Shown: positions 52,676 through 60,853 of the stretch, in pieces
Layout of the letters: every line of letters starts with the position of its first letter
Numbering within the stretch: position 1 is the stretch's first letter
Origin: Pseudomonas sp. PSB18
GTDB lineage: Bacteria; Pseudomonadota; Gammaproteobacteria; Pseudomonadales; Pseudomonadaceae
NCBI RefSeq assembly: GCF_014596565.1
Contig: NZ_NOIN01000005.1
Coordinates: 248,001-312,000 of the forward strand
DNA: 64,000 nucleotides
Reading direction: 5' to 3'
Program-made: the position numbers and the translations under genes
Notes under the pieces: generated by a model
Told to the model about the DNA's origin: nothing
Seen by the model: the letters and a program-made list of their open reading frames with translations, nothing else
The model's database searches: none

Positions 52676-53694
52676 CGACGTTTCCAAATGACACCGTCCA
52701 GGTAGAAGTGATGAAGAACGATGATGAGGGGTACCAATCCTACCGAGGGCATTTCCAGGCTCAGGACCAGCAGACTGGCCAGGCCCAAGGTACTCAGCCA
52801 GATCCAGGGCCTGGCGCCCATGCGCCTGACCCAGCCATGGGCCACCCCCAACGCACCGGGGGGTGTTGGCTGCGCCTGGGTTCTGCGCAGGCCTGCCTGG
52901 ACCGTCGAGGTGCAGACCAGGTGGTATTGCAAGGCATGGATGCTGGTGCCGATCAGAATCAGCGCATACAGGTCATCCACCAGCAGGTACGCGGTGTTGT
53001 ACAACCCCAACGACACCGCCAGCATCACCAGCACAAAACGGGGCATGCCTTCCCCCTGTCGCCGATGGGCCCACTCGGTCACGATGAACTTCACGGTCAT
53101 GACCGCGAATATTCCGTAGGCGAGCCAGGCCCAGTACGGATCGAGCGCCGGTGTCGGGATGGAAATATTGGCGAACGGCAGCGCCTGCCCGAACAGCTGA
53201 TAGTCGCCGAAGTGGAATCCGCCATGGGTGATGCGGTACATCAAGGGGGCTGCGAAGCCCGCCAGCACCATGTCGCGAACCGGCTGGGTCGAATGCCGGT
53301 ACCCGGCCTTCTTCGCATAGAGCGCGGCCACACCGAAGTGTTGCTTGCACACGTGGTAGGGTTGCCAGTACACCCAGATCGCGACCAGCCAGGGCAAGGC
53401 GTTCAGCGCATACAACCCGACGCAAACCGCCGAGATCACGAGCAGGCTGCCCCAGAAGCGCCCCTTGTGGCGCTGGTACTCAAGGGGTTCGGCAAACAAC
53501 CGGACGTGGGTGTGCAACACGTGGGGAATATCCAGGAACAGTGCGAACAGCAACGCACCGATCAGGAACGCCGGGCCCTGCATGATCGCCAGCAGCAACG
53601 CCACCGAAATAAGCGGACCGCCAATCAGGATCGCCAGCGTGTCGGCTCGGGCACTGACGAACCACGCTGCCTTGTCAGAGATGGTATTGGACAT
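52672..53694 (-). CDS. Polytopic membrane protein with conserved-looking histidines, unknown function
   Basis: The 340-residue protein has about eight to nine hydrophobic segments. Histidine-rich motifs sit at helix ends: DIPHVLHTHVRLF, YWQPYHVCKQHFG, SIHALQYHLVC and VLHHFYLDGVIWKRR at the C-terminus. The last motif is one I have seen in uncharacterised membrane proteins. The histidines could bind iron, so a hydroxylase, desaturase or oxygenase role is possible, but I do not recognise the family. It lies 12 bases after the ACP gene and overlaps the desaturase start. Confidence 0.6.
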   Translation of the reverse strand: MSNTISDKAAWFVSARADTLAILIGGPLISVALLLAIMQGPAFLIGALLFALFLDIPHVLHTHVRLFAEPLEYQRHKGRFWGSLLVISAVCVGLYALNALPWLVAIWVYWQPYHVCKQHFGVAALYAKKAGYRHSTQPVRDMVLAGFAAPLMYRITHGGFHFGDYQLFGQALPFANISIPTPALDPYWAWLAYGIFAVMTVKFIVTEWAHRRQGEGMPRFVLVMLAVSLGLYNTAYLLVDDLYALILIGTSIHALQYHLVCTSTVQAGLRRTQAQPTPPGALGVAHGWVRRMGARPWIWLSTLGLASLLVLSLEMPSVGLVPLIIVLHHFYLDGVIWKRR

Positions 53695-53706
53695 GCTTGA
53701 GCCCCT

Positions 53707-53988
53707 TCAGACCGCGGCAGACAACTCGAATGTGCTGGCGTGTTCGAGCAACTGCGCCAACTCCTGGAGGGTGGTCATTGCGTCGATCAGAGACGCGGAA
53801 AAATCCGTCGACAGCTGTCCCCGGAGCTCCGACAGCAGCGTCAACTGGCCCATCGAGTCGAGCCCCAAGTCCAACAGCGTGTCGCTGGCCTTCAATGGAT
53901 AGCCATTGAGGTGGGCCGGCAGAATGCCTTGCGTCGAGAGGCGGTGGATGGTCTGGCAAATAACATCAAACACAGGTGCTCCTTGCAC
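53707..53988 (-). CDS. Acyl carrier protein, first copy in the operon
   Basis: The 93-residue protein has an ACP core, with the phosphopantetheine serine Ser45 in LLDLGLDSMGQLTLL. It follows the acyl-AMP ligase gene by 28 bases, so it is the likely acceptor of the activated fatty acid. The residues after Ser45 (MGQ) differ from the second ACP (LDV), suggesting different partners. Confidence 0.88.
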   Translation of the reverse strand: MQGAPVFDVICQTIHRLSTQGILPAHLNGYPLKASDTLLDLGLDSMGQLTLLSELRGQLSTDFSASLIDAMTTLQELAQLLEHASTFELSAAV

Positions 53989-54016
53989 GTATGCAATCCG
54001 TGCTGCTAGGGAAGGA

Positions 54017-55717
54017 TCAGGCGGATACAGCGTCTGTGGCGACCGCTGCGGGGTTCAATTTGCCACTCAGGTACAAGCGACTCAGCGCCTGGCGCTGGAT
54101 CTTGCCGCTGGTGGTCTTGGGGAAATCGGCGCGACGGATCAACACCAGGTCGTCGACTTGAACGCCGGCATGACGCGCCACTGTCCGGGCGACTTCGCGA
54201 CGCAGTTCCTCCAGGTCACGATTGCCCAATGCATTGACGGCGATCACCACCACGACGCTCTCTTTGACATGCCGACTGTCAATGCAGGAAAACGCCGCGA
54301 CAGAACCGGCCGCAAGACCCAGTCCATGCTCCAGCGACCATTCGACGATATGCGGGCTGACGTTCACTCCCGCACGGGTAATCAGGTCCTTGGTCCTGCC
54401 GGTAATGTAGACCTCGGCACCCAGTACGAAGCCCAGGTCACCCGTGTCGTACCAATCGCGGGCCTGCGGGCGCACGGGTTCCATCTTCAAGTACCGGCGA
54501 ATCACGCTGCCGCCACGAATCTGCAGACTGCCCAACAGACCTTCGCTTACCTCAAGGCCGCGTTCGTCCACTACACGCAATTCGACGTCACCGACCCCGG
54601 TGCCATTGCCCAGATAGGCCGCGGCGCCGGGCGCACCTTCAGGTTGCTCGCGGACCACGCCGTCGGCATGCAGGCTCTGGGTATCCAGCCAGCGCACTCG
54701 CAACGCCTGGCCTGGCGCATTGAGGGATACGGCGACCACGGCTTCTGCCATGCCGTAGGCTGGCTGCAGTACTCCAGCTTGCAGGCCATAGGCACTGAAG
54801 GCAGCTTCGAACTGATGAAGATGCGCGTGAAAAACCGGTTCGGCACCGACCCATGCGTAGCGCCAATGGGACAGATCCAAATCGCCGTCACGCAGGCGTC
54901 CCGCCAGGCGGCCAAGCAACGCGAAAGCCGAGGTCGGCGCCGGAGACAGCGTGCCTTTGTAGCGCGACAACGCATGAAGCCAGGCCAGGGGTTGACGGCT
55001 GAATTCGCTGGTGGGCATCAATACCAGGTCGATGGAGCACCACCAGGCCAGGGTCAGGGCGGAAAGCCCCATGTCATGATGCAGGGGCAACCAGCTCACC
55101 ATCCGATCCGCCGCTGCGACGGCCACGCGTTCGGCGATCGCCTGGCAATTGGCACTGAGCATGGCCTGGGTGATACACACCGCTTTCGGCGCGCCGGTAC
55201 TGCCGGACGTAAATTGCAGGATCGCAAGGCTTTCGGGACGGCTGAGCACGGGCTCATCGACTGGCGTTTCCACGGCCTGCATACGCTCGACCAGGGCGAC
55301 GTCCGTCAAGACCCGCTCCGACCACGCTGGCGCAAGCCGCTGCGCGATGCTACCCGAGGTCAGGATCAAGGCCGGGTCAAGCAATGCCAGCATCGCCTCT
55401 ATTCCTGCCCCTTCGCGTTTGCTTTCGTGAGGTAATTCGTGCGGCAGCAAGGCAATCGCCAACCCCTCGGCCCAGCACGCGAGCACCATGACCAGCACTT
55501 CAACGCTGGACGGCAGGGCGATGGCAACGACTTGTTCAGGCGCCAAGGCACTCTGGCGCAATACCTGGCGTGCACAAGCGACCCGGGCGAGCATTTCGGA
55601 CTGTTTCAAGGAGACAGCGGCATCCTGCGCCAAGACCGTGGTCAGGCGAGAAGATGGGCAAGAAAGGAATTTTTCTATCAGGCACAGGCGAGCAGGCGCA
55701 ACTAATCCGTCAGTCAT
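54017..55717 (-). CDS. Fatty acyl-AMP ligase / acyl-ACP ligase
   Basis: With the ATG at 55717 the protein has 566 residues. AAGGA lies about nine bases upstream; a second ATG at 55744 has no ribosome site and overlaps the likely -10 box. The P-loop is FTSGSTGAPKAV near 169-179. The motif SWLPLHHDMGL and the lipid pocket part (TSEFSRQPLAWLHALSRYKG) are typical of FAAL enzymes, which make acyl-AMP and pass the acyl group to an ACP. The C-terminal Lys is in KTTSGKIQRQAL. It is the first gene of the operon. Confidence 0.89.
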   Translation of the reverse strand: MTDGLVAPARLCLIEKFLSCPSSRLTTVLAQDAAVSLKQSEMLARVACARQVLRQSALAPEQVVAIALPSSVEVLVMVLACWAEGLAIALLPHELPHESKREGAGIEAMLALLDPALILTSGSIAQRLAPAWSERVLTDVALVERMQAVETPVDEPVLSRPESLAILQFTSGSTGAPKAVCITQAMLSANCQAIAERVAVAAADRMVSWLPLHHDMGLSALTLAWWCSIDLVLMPTSEFSRQPLAWLHALSRYKGTLSPAPTSAFALLGRLAGRLRDGDLDLSHWRYAWVGAEPVFHAHLHQFEAAFSAYGLQAGVLQPAYGMAEAVVAVSLNAPGQALRVRWLDTQSLHADGVVREQPEGAPGAAAYLGNGTGVGDVELRVVDERGLEVSEGLLGSLQIRGGSVIRRYLKMEPVRPQARDWYDTGDLGFVLGAEVYITGRTKDLITRAGVNVSPHIVEWSLEHGLGLAAGSVAAFSCIDSRHVKESVVVVIAVNALGNRDLEELRREVARTVARHAGVQVDDLVLIRRADFPKTTSGKIQRQALSRLYLSGKLNPAAVATDAVSA

Positions 55718-55744
55718 ATTTTCAGTCCTTGAAACATTCAGCAA

Positions 55745-55773
55745 AGGTTACTGATCGTAGGACAATGGGTCAA
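55745..55773 (-). promoter_or_regulatory. Candidate promoter of the 15-gene lipid operon
   Basis: On the minus strand TTGACC (55773-55768), a 17-base spacer and TAACCT (55750-55745) form a plausible sigma-70 pair with a weak -10. The region 55745-55800 is visibly AT-rich compared with its surroundings. A palindrome-like CAATAT...ATATTG lies at 55771-55791 and partly covers the -35 box, so it could be an operator. No regulator gene is next to the operon. Confidence 0.4.
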
Positions 55774-55895
55774 TATGGCTTTTTGATATTGATTTGAAAT
55801 TATTGCTTTGGCCTTGTGCCTTCATCGTATTTCGCGACAGAACTACCGCTCTACTTCGCGGGTTGTAGCCGCCACGAAAGGAACGGACCGTCTTG

Positions 55896-55942
55896 CAAAA
55901 AAAATTGGCGATGCCCGTCCCGTCGGTGACGGACATCGCCAA
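55896..55942 (-). terminator. Terminator of the amidase unit
   Basis: TTGGCGATGCCCGTC (55905-55919) pairs with GACGGACATCGCCAA (55928-55942), one or two mismatches, around eight bases. On the minus strand the stem is followed by eight T. It ends the leftward genes that start at 60697 and isolates the 15-gene operon from them. Confidence 0.9.
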
Positions 55943-55968
55943 CAAGCCCTGCTTCTAGCCAGTCATGC

Positions 55969-57423
55969 TCACCAACAGGCATTCACCGCCGGCATCCGCC
56001 CCCGCCACGGCTGGGCCCGCTCCAGTTGCCCGGCCAGGGCCAGCAACGTGGCTTCCTCACCAAAGCGCCCGGCGAAATGCGCGCCCATCGGCAAACCCCT
56101 GGCACTCCAGGCCAACGGCACCGACATCGCCGGTTGTCCGCTGGCATTGAACAAGGCCGTAAAGGGCGAGTAGCTGTGGTAGCGCTCGATCAACTGATCA
56201 AGACTCAGACACACATCCTGGATGTCCAACTCGCCGATCGGTGCCGGCTCACGGGTCAAGACCGGGGTGAGGATCAGGTCGTAATCCTGCATGAACAACG
56301 CCAGCTGCCGGCCCAGGCCGTGTATCCACTCCACGGCCGCCGCATACTGGGCGCCACTCACATTACCCTTGTCCCGCAGGATGATCCGGGTGCGCACTTC
56401 CAGTTCTTCGGCCTGGACCGCAAGGCCGCGCATCTGGCCCAGCAGATCGACGTAGTGGCGAGTGCTTGCACCGATGATGGTGAACACCTGGTCGAGAAAT
56501 TCCGGCAACACCACCGGCAGGCTCACCGGCTCGACGCGATGCCCCAGGGATTCACACAACCGTGCCGCCTCGCCCACCGCCCGCAAGCTTTCAGGCGACG
56601 TCGGCCAGGGACCGAGCTGCTCGACCAGGGCGATACGCAGCGGTTTCGGATCGCGCTGCACCGCGGTCACATAAGGCAATGCCTGCACCGGGGCGGCATA
56701 GGGCGCGCCGAGATCCATCCCGGCGGTCGCGTCCAGCAACGCCGCGCTGTCACGCACCGACAAAGTGATCGCATGGGGCGTGCCCATCCCCGCCCAGCCC
56801 TCCCCCACAATCGGTCCCGACGGCAATAAGCCACGGCTGGGCTTGAGGCCGAACACGCCACAGCAGGACGCCGGCACCCGCAACGAACCGCCGCCATCGT
56901 TGCCATGGGCGAACGGCACCACCCGGGCCGCCACCAACGCCGCCGCACCGCCGCTGGAGCCCCCGGCGCTGTAATCGGTGTTCCAGGGATTGCGAGTCGC
57001 ACCGAAACGTGTGGATTCTGTGGAGTACGACGTACCGAACTCCGGCGACGTGCTGGTGCCGACCAACTGGCACCCTGCCCGCCGCAGACGCGTCACGACT
57101 TCCGCCTCGAAATCCGCCCGAGCGCTGCCCAGGGAGCGAGAGCCATTGGTCATCGCCGCACCGTTGACCGGCGAAAACAGGTCCTTGATCAACGTCGGCA
57201 CACCGGCCAACGGGCCCTGCCCCACTTGAGGTGTTTGCGCCGTCTCACGGGCCGATTCGTACAGCCGCTCGGCCACGGCATTGAGTTGCGGTTCGACCCG
57301 CTCGAGGCGTTCGATGGCCACCTCGAGCAATTCGCCAGGCCGGACCTCGCCGCGCCGGACCCATTCGGCCAGCCCCACGGCGTCTTCGCGATCCATCAAC
57401 TGGTGGATGTCTTGCATACTCAT
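55969..57423 (-). CDS. Amidase signature family enzyme
   Basis: The 484-residue protein has the full amidase catalytic set: Lys80 in PTLIKDLFSPVNG, Ser156 in AGGSSGGAAALVA, and the nucleophile Ser180 in GNDGGGSLRVPAS. The substrate is not known. It lies 12 bases after an MFS transporter gene, with a SphA-like outer-membrane protein and an AraC regulator further upstream, which suggests uptake and hydrolysis of an amide as a nutrient. It ends in a strong terminator. Confidence 0.9.
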   Translation of the reverse strand: MSMQDIHQLMDREDAVGLAEWVRRGEVRPGELLEVAIERLERVEPQLNAVAERLYESARETAQTPQVGQGPLAGVPTLIKDLFSPVNGAAMTNGSRSLGSARADFEAEVVTRLRRAGCQLVGTSTSPEFGTSYSTESTRFGATRNPWNTDYSAGGSSGGAAALVAARVVPFAHGNDGGGSLRVPASCCGVFGLKPSRGLLPSGPIVGEGWAGMGTPHAITLSVRDSAALLDATAGMDLGAPYAAPVQALPYVTAVQRDPKPLRIALVEQLGPWPTSPESLRAVGEAARLCESLGHRVEPVSLPVVLPEFLDQVFTIIGASTRHYVDLLGQMRGLAVQAEELEVRTRIILRDKGNVSGAQYAAAVEWIHGLGRQLALFMQDYDLILTPVLTREPAPIGELDIQDVCLSLDQLIERYHSYSPFTALFNASGQPAMSVPLAWSARGLPMGAHFAGRFGEEATLLALAGQLERAQPWRGRMPAVNACW

Positions 57424-57435
57424 GCTTCGGATTCC

Positions 57436-58710
57436 TTATTCATGACGATTGGCGTGAGCCGGGCGTGTCGAGTCGACAGTAGTTGCCTGGTCGTGGCCGC
57501 GAGCACGCAGGCCGGCGATCACCCAGAGCAGTGCCGCGACCAGGCCGGCAAAGACCATCCATTGAATGGCGTGGCGCAGGTCTCCGGCGAAGACCATCAC
57601 GAAGGCCACCACCAGCGGGCTGACGAACTGGCCGATATAGAGGAACGAGGTGAACCCGCCCAACCCCCGGCCGCGGGTGCTGGCGGTCAAGGCGTTCATC
57701 ACCGGCGCCATCACATTCGGCACCAGCAACCCGGAACCCAGCCCTTGGATGAAAACCGCCACCAGTACCGCGTTGTAGCTCTGCCCACGCATCAGCAGCC
57801 ATAGCCCCAGGCTGATGAGGCCCAGCAGCAAGGCGTTGCAGCCGGCGATACCCAAGCGGCGGCGCAACAGCGGCCACATCAATGAGCCCACCAGGGTTGC
57901 CAACAGGCTCAGGCCCGCGGCCAGGCCGATCATCGTGCTCGACGTGATGCCCAGACTGACCAGCAGCATCGGCGCCTGGACCGGCACGACGAACGTCAGG
58001 ACCATGCCGCCCAGAATCATCAGATAGCCGACTACCAACTGCCGCACCGCGACCTTGGTCGGGCCCGTCTCATCGACCGGCTGCCGCAGCACCTGGTGCC
58101 TCGCCAGCGGAGGTTCCCACAACACCTTCAGCATCGCCGGCACCAGCAGCAACGGCAGCAGATAGAGCAGGAACGGTGAACGCCACGAGTGCTCTCCGAG
58201 CGCCCCGCCCACGACGAAGAACAGCGCGCCTACCAGGCCGATCGTCACCACCTGCCGGTTGACGTAGCGCAAGCGCTCCTCGCCGTGCCAATAGTCGGCG
58301 ATCAGGGTCGCGCAGCAGGTCATGACGGCCGCCTCGGTACAGCCGAACAACAGCCTTGTACCGACAATTGCAGGCAGGCTGTCGAGCAGCGCCGGCAACG
58401 CGCCGAGCAAGGCATACAGCAAGGTGGCAAGCACCAGCAACGCCTTGCGCCCGATGCGGTCGGCCAGCCAACCGGCCAGTGGCGCACACACGGCAATCGC
58501 CAGGGCCGGCCCAGTGACGGCCAGCGGCACGAGCAGATCGGCACGGGGTTCGACGGGACCGAATTCGGCGCCCAACCGGGGCAGGATCGGCGCGACCATG
58601 ACCGAGCCCATGATGGTCAGGCTGCTGCCCAGCATCAGCACCAGGCCTTCACGCCGGCCGGCCTGGCGCGACGGGGTCGCGGCCGTTGAAACGGAACTTG
58701 ATTGGTTCAT
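57436..58710 (-). CDS. MFS transporter of the amidase cluster
   Basis: With the ATG at 58710 the protein has 424 residues and about 12 membrane helices. LAGWLADRIGRKALLVLATL is the MFS signature loop. An upstream extension of 32 residues is rejected as it is charged and not conserved. It lies 12 bases before the amidase gene, so it is probably the importer of the amide or the exporter of its product. Confidence 0.87.
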   Translation of the reverse strand: MNQSSSVSTAATPSRQAGRREGLVLMLGSSLTIMGSVMVAPILPRLGAEFGPVEPRADLLVPLAVTGPALAIAVCAPLAGWLADRIGRKALLVLATLLYALLGALPALLDSLPAIVGTRLLFGCTEAAVMTCCATLIADYWHGEERLRYVNRQVVTIGLVGALFFVVGGALGEHSWRSPFLLYLLPLLLVPAMLKVLWEPPLARHQVLRQPVDETGPTKVAVRQLVVGYLMILGGMVLTFVVPVQAPMLLVSLGITSSTMIGLAAGLSLLATLVGSLMWPLLRRRLGIAGCNALLLGLISLGLWLLMRGQSYNAVLVAVFIQGLGSGLLVPNVMAPVMNALTASTRGRGLGGFTSFLYIGQFVSPLVVAFVMVFAGDLRHAIQWMVFAGLVAALLWVIAGLRARGHDQATTVDSTRPAHANRHE

Positions 58711-58721
58711 GGCGGGCCCCT

Positions 58722-59654
58722 TCAGAAACTTTGAGAAATGCGCAACGCCGCGGTATAGCCCTCGGCGCGGTTGCGCGCGTCGAACTCCTTGTAGACGTGC
58801 AGCCACACCGGCGGAATACCGGGTTTGAAGTAGCTCACCGCCGGCCCGACAGCCATCACCCGGGCGCGATTGCCGCTCTCCAGTCCCGGTGCATCGTCAT
58901 CGCTGAACTGGCGGTAGTAGTACCCGCCCACCCCCATGGTCCAGGGGCCGACGTGCTGGCCCACGGCGAACTCGTGGCGGTACTCGACGCCGTTCTTGTA
59001 GTCGGTGGCGTTGTTGCGGGTGTTCACGTCGACTTCGAAGCTTGAAGACACCTCAAAGCCGCTGTCAGACAGGTAGGTGGCGTTGACGATGGGCGAGAAC
59101 GTCCAGTGATTGAGCCCCGGTGAAATCAAGCGATTCTTGTCGTAGTCGCCGGTGGGCGCCTGGATCTGGAACTGAGTGTTGACGAACAGGTTTGGCGACA
59201 GGGTCCATTGCAGGATCACCGGCAGAAACTGGACGTCTGCCAGGCGAAATGGATCGGCCTCGAGATCCAGCGGGCCGACGGGTGTCTGCACCTGTACCGA
59301 GGCGTCCATCTTGAAGAATGGCACCACGGTGCCGAAGCCGTACTTGGCGCCCAGCACGGTGTAATCGGTCATGCGCATGTAGGCGACGCCGATGGACAGT
59401 ACGTCCAGGGAGAAGTTGTTGTCCGCCGAATGGCCGTGGCGGTCTTTCTGCACGTTGGCCGAGTAGAACGCGGTACGCAGGCCGACAGTCCCGAAGGGCG
59501 TCGCCGGCGGCATCATGCCCGCGCCGAAATCATAGACCCCGACCGCGGTGGTCGGCGCGCCGTTTTCGGTGCCATGGGCGCCGGCGCAGAGGCCGAGCAT
59601 CCCCAGGGTCAACCACGTCAAGCGCAAGACGTTTGTTTTCTTATTGTGATTCAT
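58722..59654 (-). CDS. SphA/phenol-degradation-meta-type outer-membrane protein
   Basis: The 310-residue protein starts MNHNKKTNVLRLTWLTLGML at 59654 with AAGGGG about six bases upstream. A signal peptide ends near LCAGAHG. The mature part is rich in beta strands and ends in ALRISQSF. The stretch YDFGAGMMPPATPFGTVGLR is typical of the SphA/MetA-pathway outer-membrane family that helps hydrophobic or aromatic compounds pass the outer membrane. Its place before the MFS gene fits a complete uptake route. Confidence 0.83.
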   Translation of the reverse strand: MNHNKKTNVLRLTWLTLGMLGLCAGAHGTENGAPTTAVGVYDFGAGMMPPATPFGTVGLRTAFYSANVQKDRHGHSADNNFSLDVLSIGVAYMRMTDYTVLGAKYGFGTVVPFFKMDASVQVQTPVGPLDLEADPFRLADVQFLPVILQWTLSPNLFVNTQFQIQAPTGDYDKNRLISPGLNHWTFSPIVNATYLSDSGFEVSSSFEVDVNTRNNATDYKNGVEYRHEFAVGQHVGPWTMGVGGYYYRQFSDDDAPGLESGNRARVMAVGPAVSYFKPGIPPVWLHVYKEFDARNRAEGYTAALRISQSF

Positions 59655-59725
59655 CGAATGCCCCTTCCGACCGTATGGTGGTGGGGTCATCCTAGGGAGC
59701 AGGCGTCATCGGCCGTTATCCGTTT

Positions 59726-60697
59726 TCAGCACAGATGCGTGCGACGCAGGGTTTGCGATGGTGTCTCGCCGAACAGGACCCGATAGTCGCTGGAAAACCG
59801 GCTCAGATGCCAGAATCCCCAGCGTGCCGCCACCTCCTGCACACCCTGAACCTGATCGCCGTTGCGCAGCTCACGGCGCACGGCATTGAGGCGCAATGCC
59901 CGCAAATAGGCCACGGGATTGATGCCCAGGGTTTCCTGAAAGCAATACTGCAATTTGCGCCGGCTGGCACCGATGTGGTTGCACAGGTCAAGAATCGACA
60001 GCGGCTCGTCCACATGGGCCAACGCGTACTCCCGGGCCCGGTCGACCATGCGCTTGCGCGCCGTGGGGCTGAGGGGTGGCGCCTCATCCGGAGCCACCAG
60101 TTCCAGCATATGCAGCATCACCGTATCCCGCAGGCCACGGCGGATCGACTCGTAGCCCAGCAACGAGTCCCGCCCCTGGTCGCTTTCCAGCTCGGCGAAC
60201 AGCGCCGCCAGCTCAGCCGGCAACGTCGAGTCGCCGAGGCGGTAACACTTGGGAAGATCGGTAATTCGAAAACGACTCCCTTGCCGTTCCAGCACGTGCG
60301 CCAACGCCTGCTCGTCGATGGCGACTCCCAGCACGTCCAGATGCTGAGGCGTGCGCAACTCTGGCAAGTTTTGCCCTCGGGCCACCAGCAGGCTGGGCTC
60401 GAGGATCGGATGTCCGGAGCAAAAGACCGGGCCGTCCGCCACCAACGGCATGCTGAAGGTGATGGCCCCTTCCCAGGCCGTCCCACGCTTGGTCATGGCC
60501 TGGTTAGAGCGGTCGCGCACCAATTGCATCCAGTCGGAACGGAATTCGATCAACTCGCCTTCGAAACGTCCTGGGGTCAATTGGTCGTAACAGACCTGCC
60601 AACCGCCCATGTTCCGAGCATGCTCGTCGATGTCGACGGTACGGAACCGATTGACCGGCGATGCGATGTTGTTGTTATTCATTGACCCGACCTTCAT
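59726..60697 (-). CDS. AraC family regulator (EutR-like)
   Basis: The 323-residue protein has a sensor part (about 1-215) and the AraC HTH pair (about 225-320): LSILDLCNHIGASRRKLQYC and then QEVAARWGFWHLSRFSSDYR. The C-terminal end LFGETPSQTLRR is standard. The likely start is 60697, or 60682 (MNNNNIASP), since both have acceptable ribosome sites. It is 71 bases upstream of the SphA-like gene and probably activates the uptake and amidase genes. The gap shows no clear operator. Confidence 0.85.
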   Translation of the reverse strand: MKVGSMNNNNIASPVNRFRTVDIDEHARNMGGWQVCYDQLTPGRFEGELIEFRSDWMQLVRDRSNQAMTKRGTAWEGAITFSMPLVADGPVFCSGHPILEPSLLVARGQNLPELRTPQHLDVLGVAIDEQALAHVLERQGSRFRITDLPKCYRLGDSTLPAELAALFAELESDQGRDSLLGYESIRRGLRDTVMLHMLELVAPDEAPPLSPTARKRMVDRAREYALAHVDEPLSILDLCNHIGASRRKLQYCFQETLGINPVAYLRALRLNAVRRELRNGDQVQGVQEVAARWGFWHLSRFSSDYRVLFGETPSQTLRRTHLC

Positions 60698-60853
60698 CGA
60701 TTCCTGGGCTTATAGGTCAAAGATCAGGCAAGTTCCATTCCCTCTACCAGGCACACCGTGCAATTGTGCCGAAAATGGATAATCGACCCGGCATGGATTG
60801 CCTTCCGGTGTATAAAGCACAATGAAATCGACTTCTTGAACCTCCACGCCACC

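Noticed and set aside
38377..55717. Tambjamine or prodigiosin cluster
   Set aside because: The fatty-amine-like genes match in part, but no bipyrrole genes (proline adenylation, pyrrole oxidase, condensing enzyme) are present.
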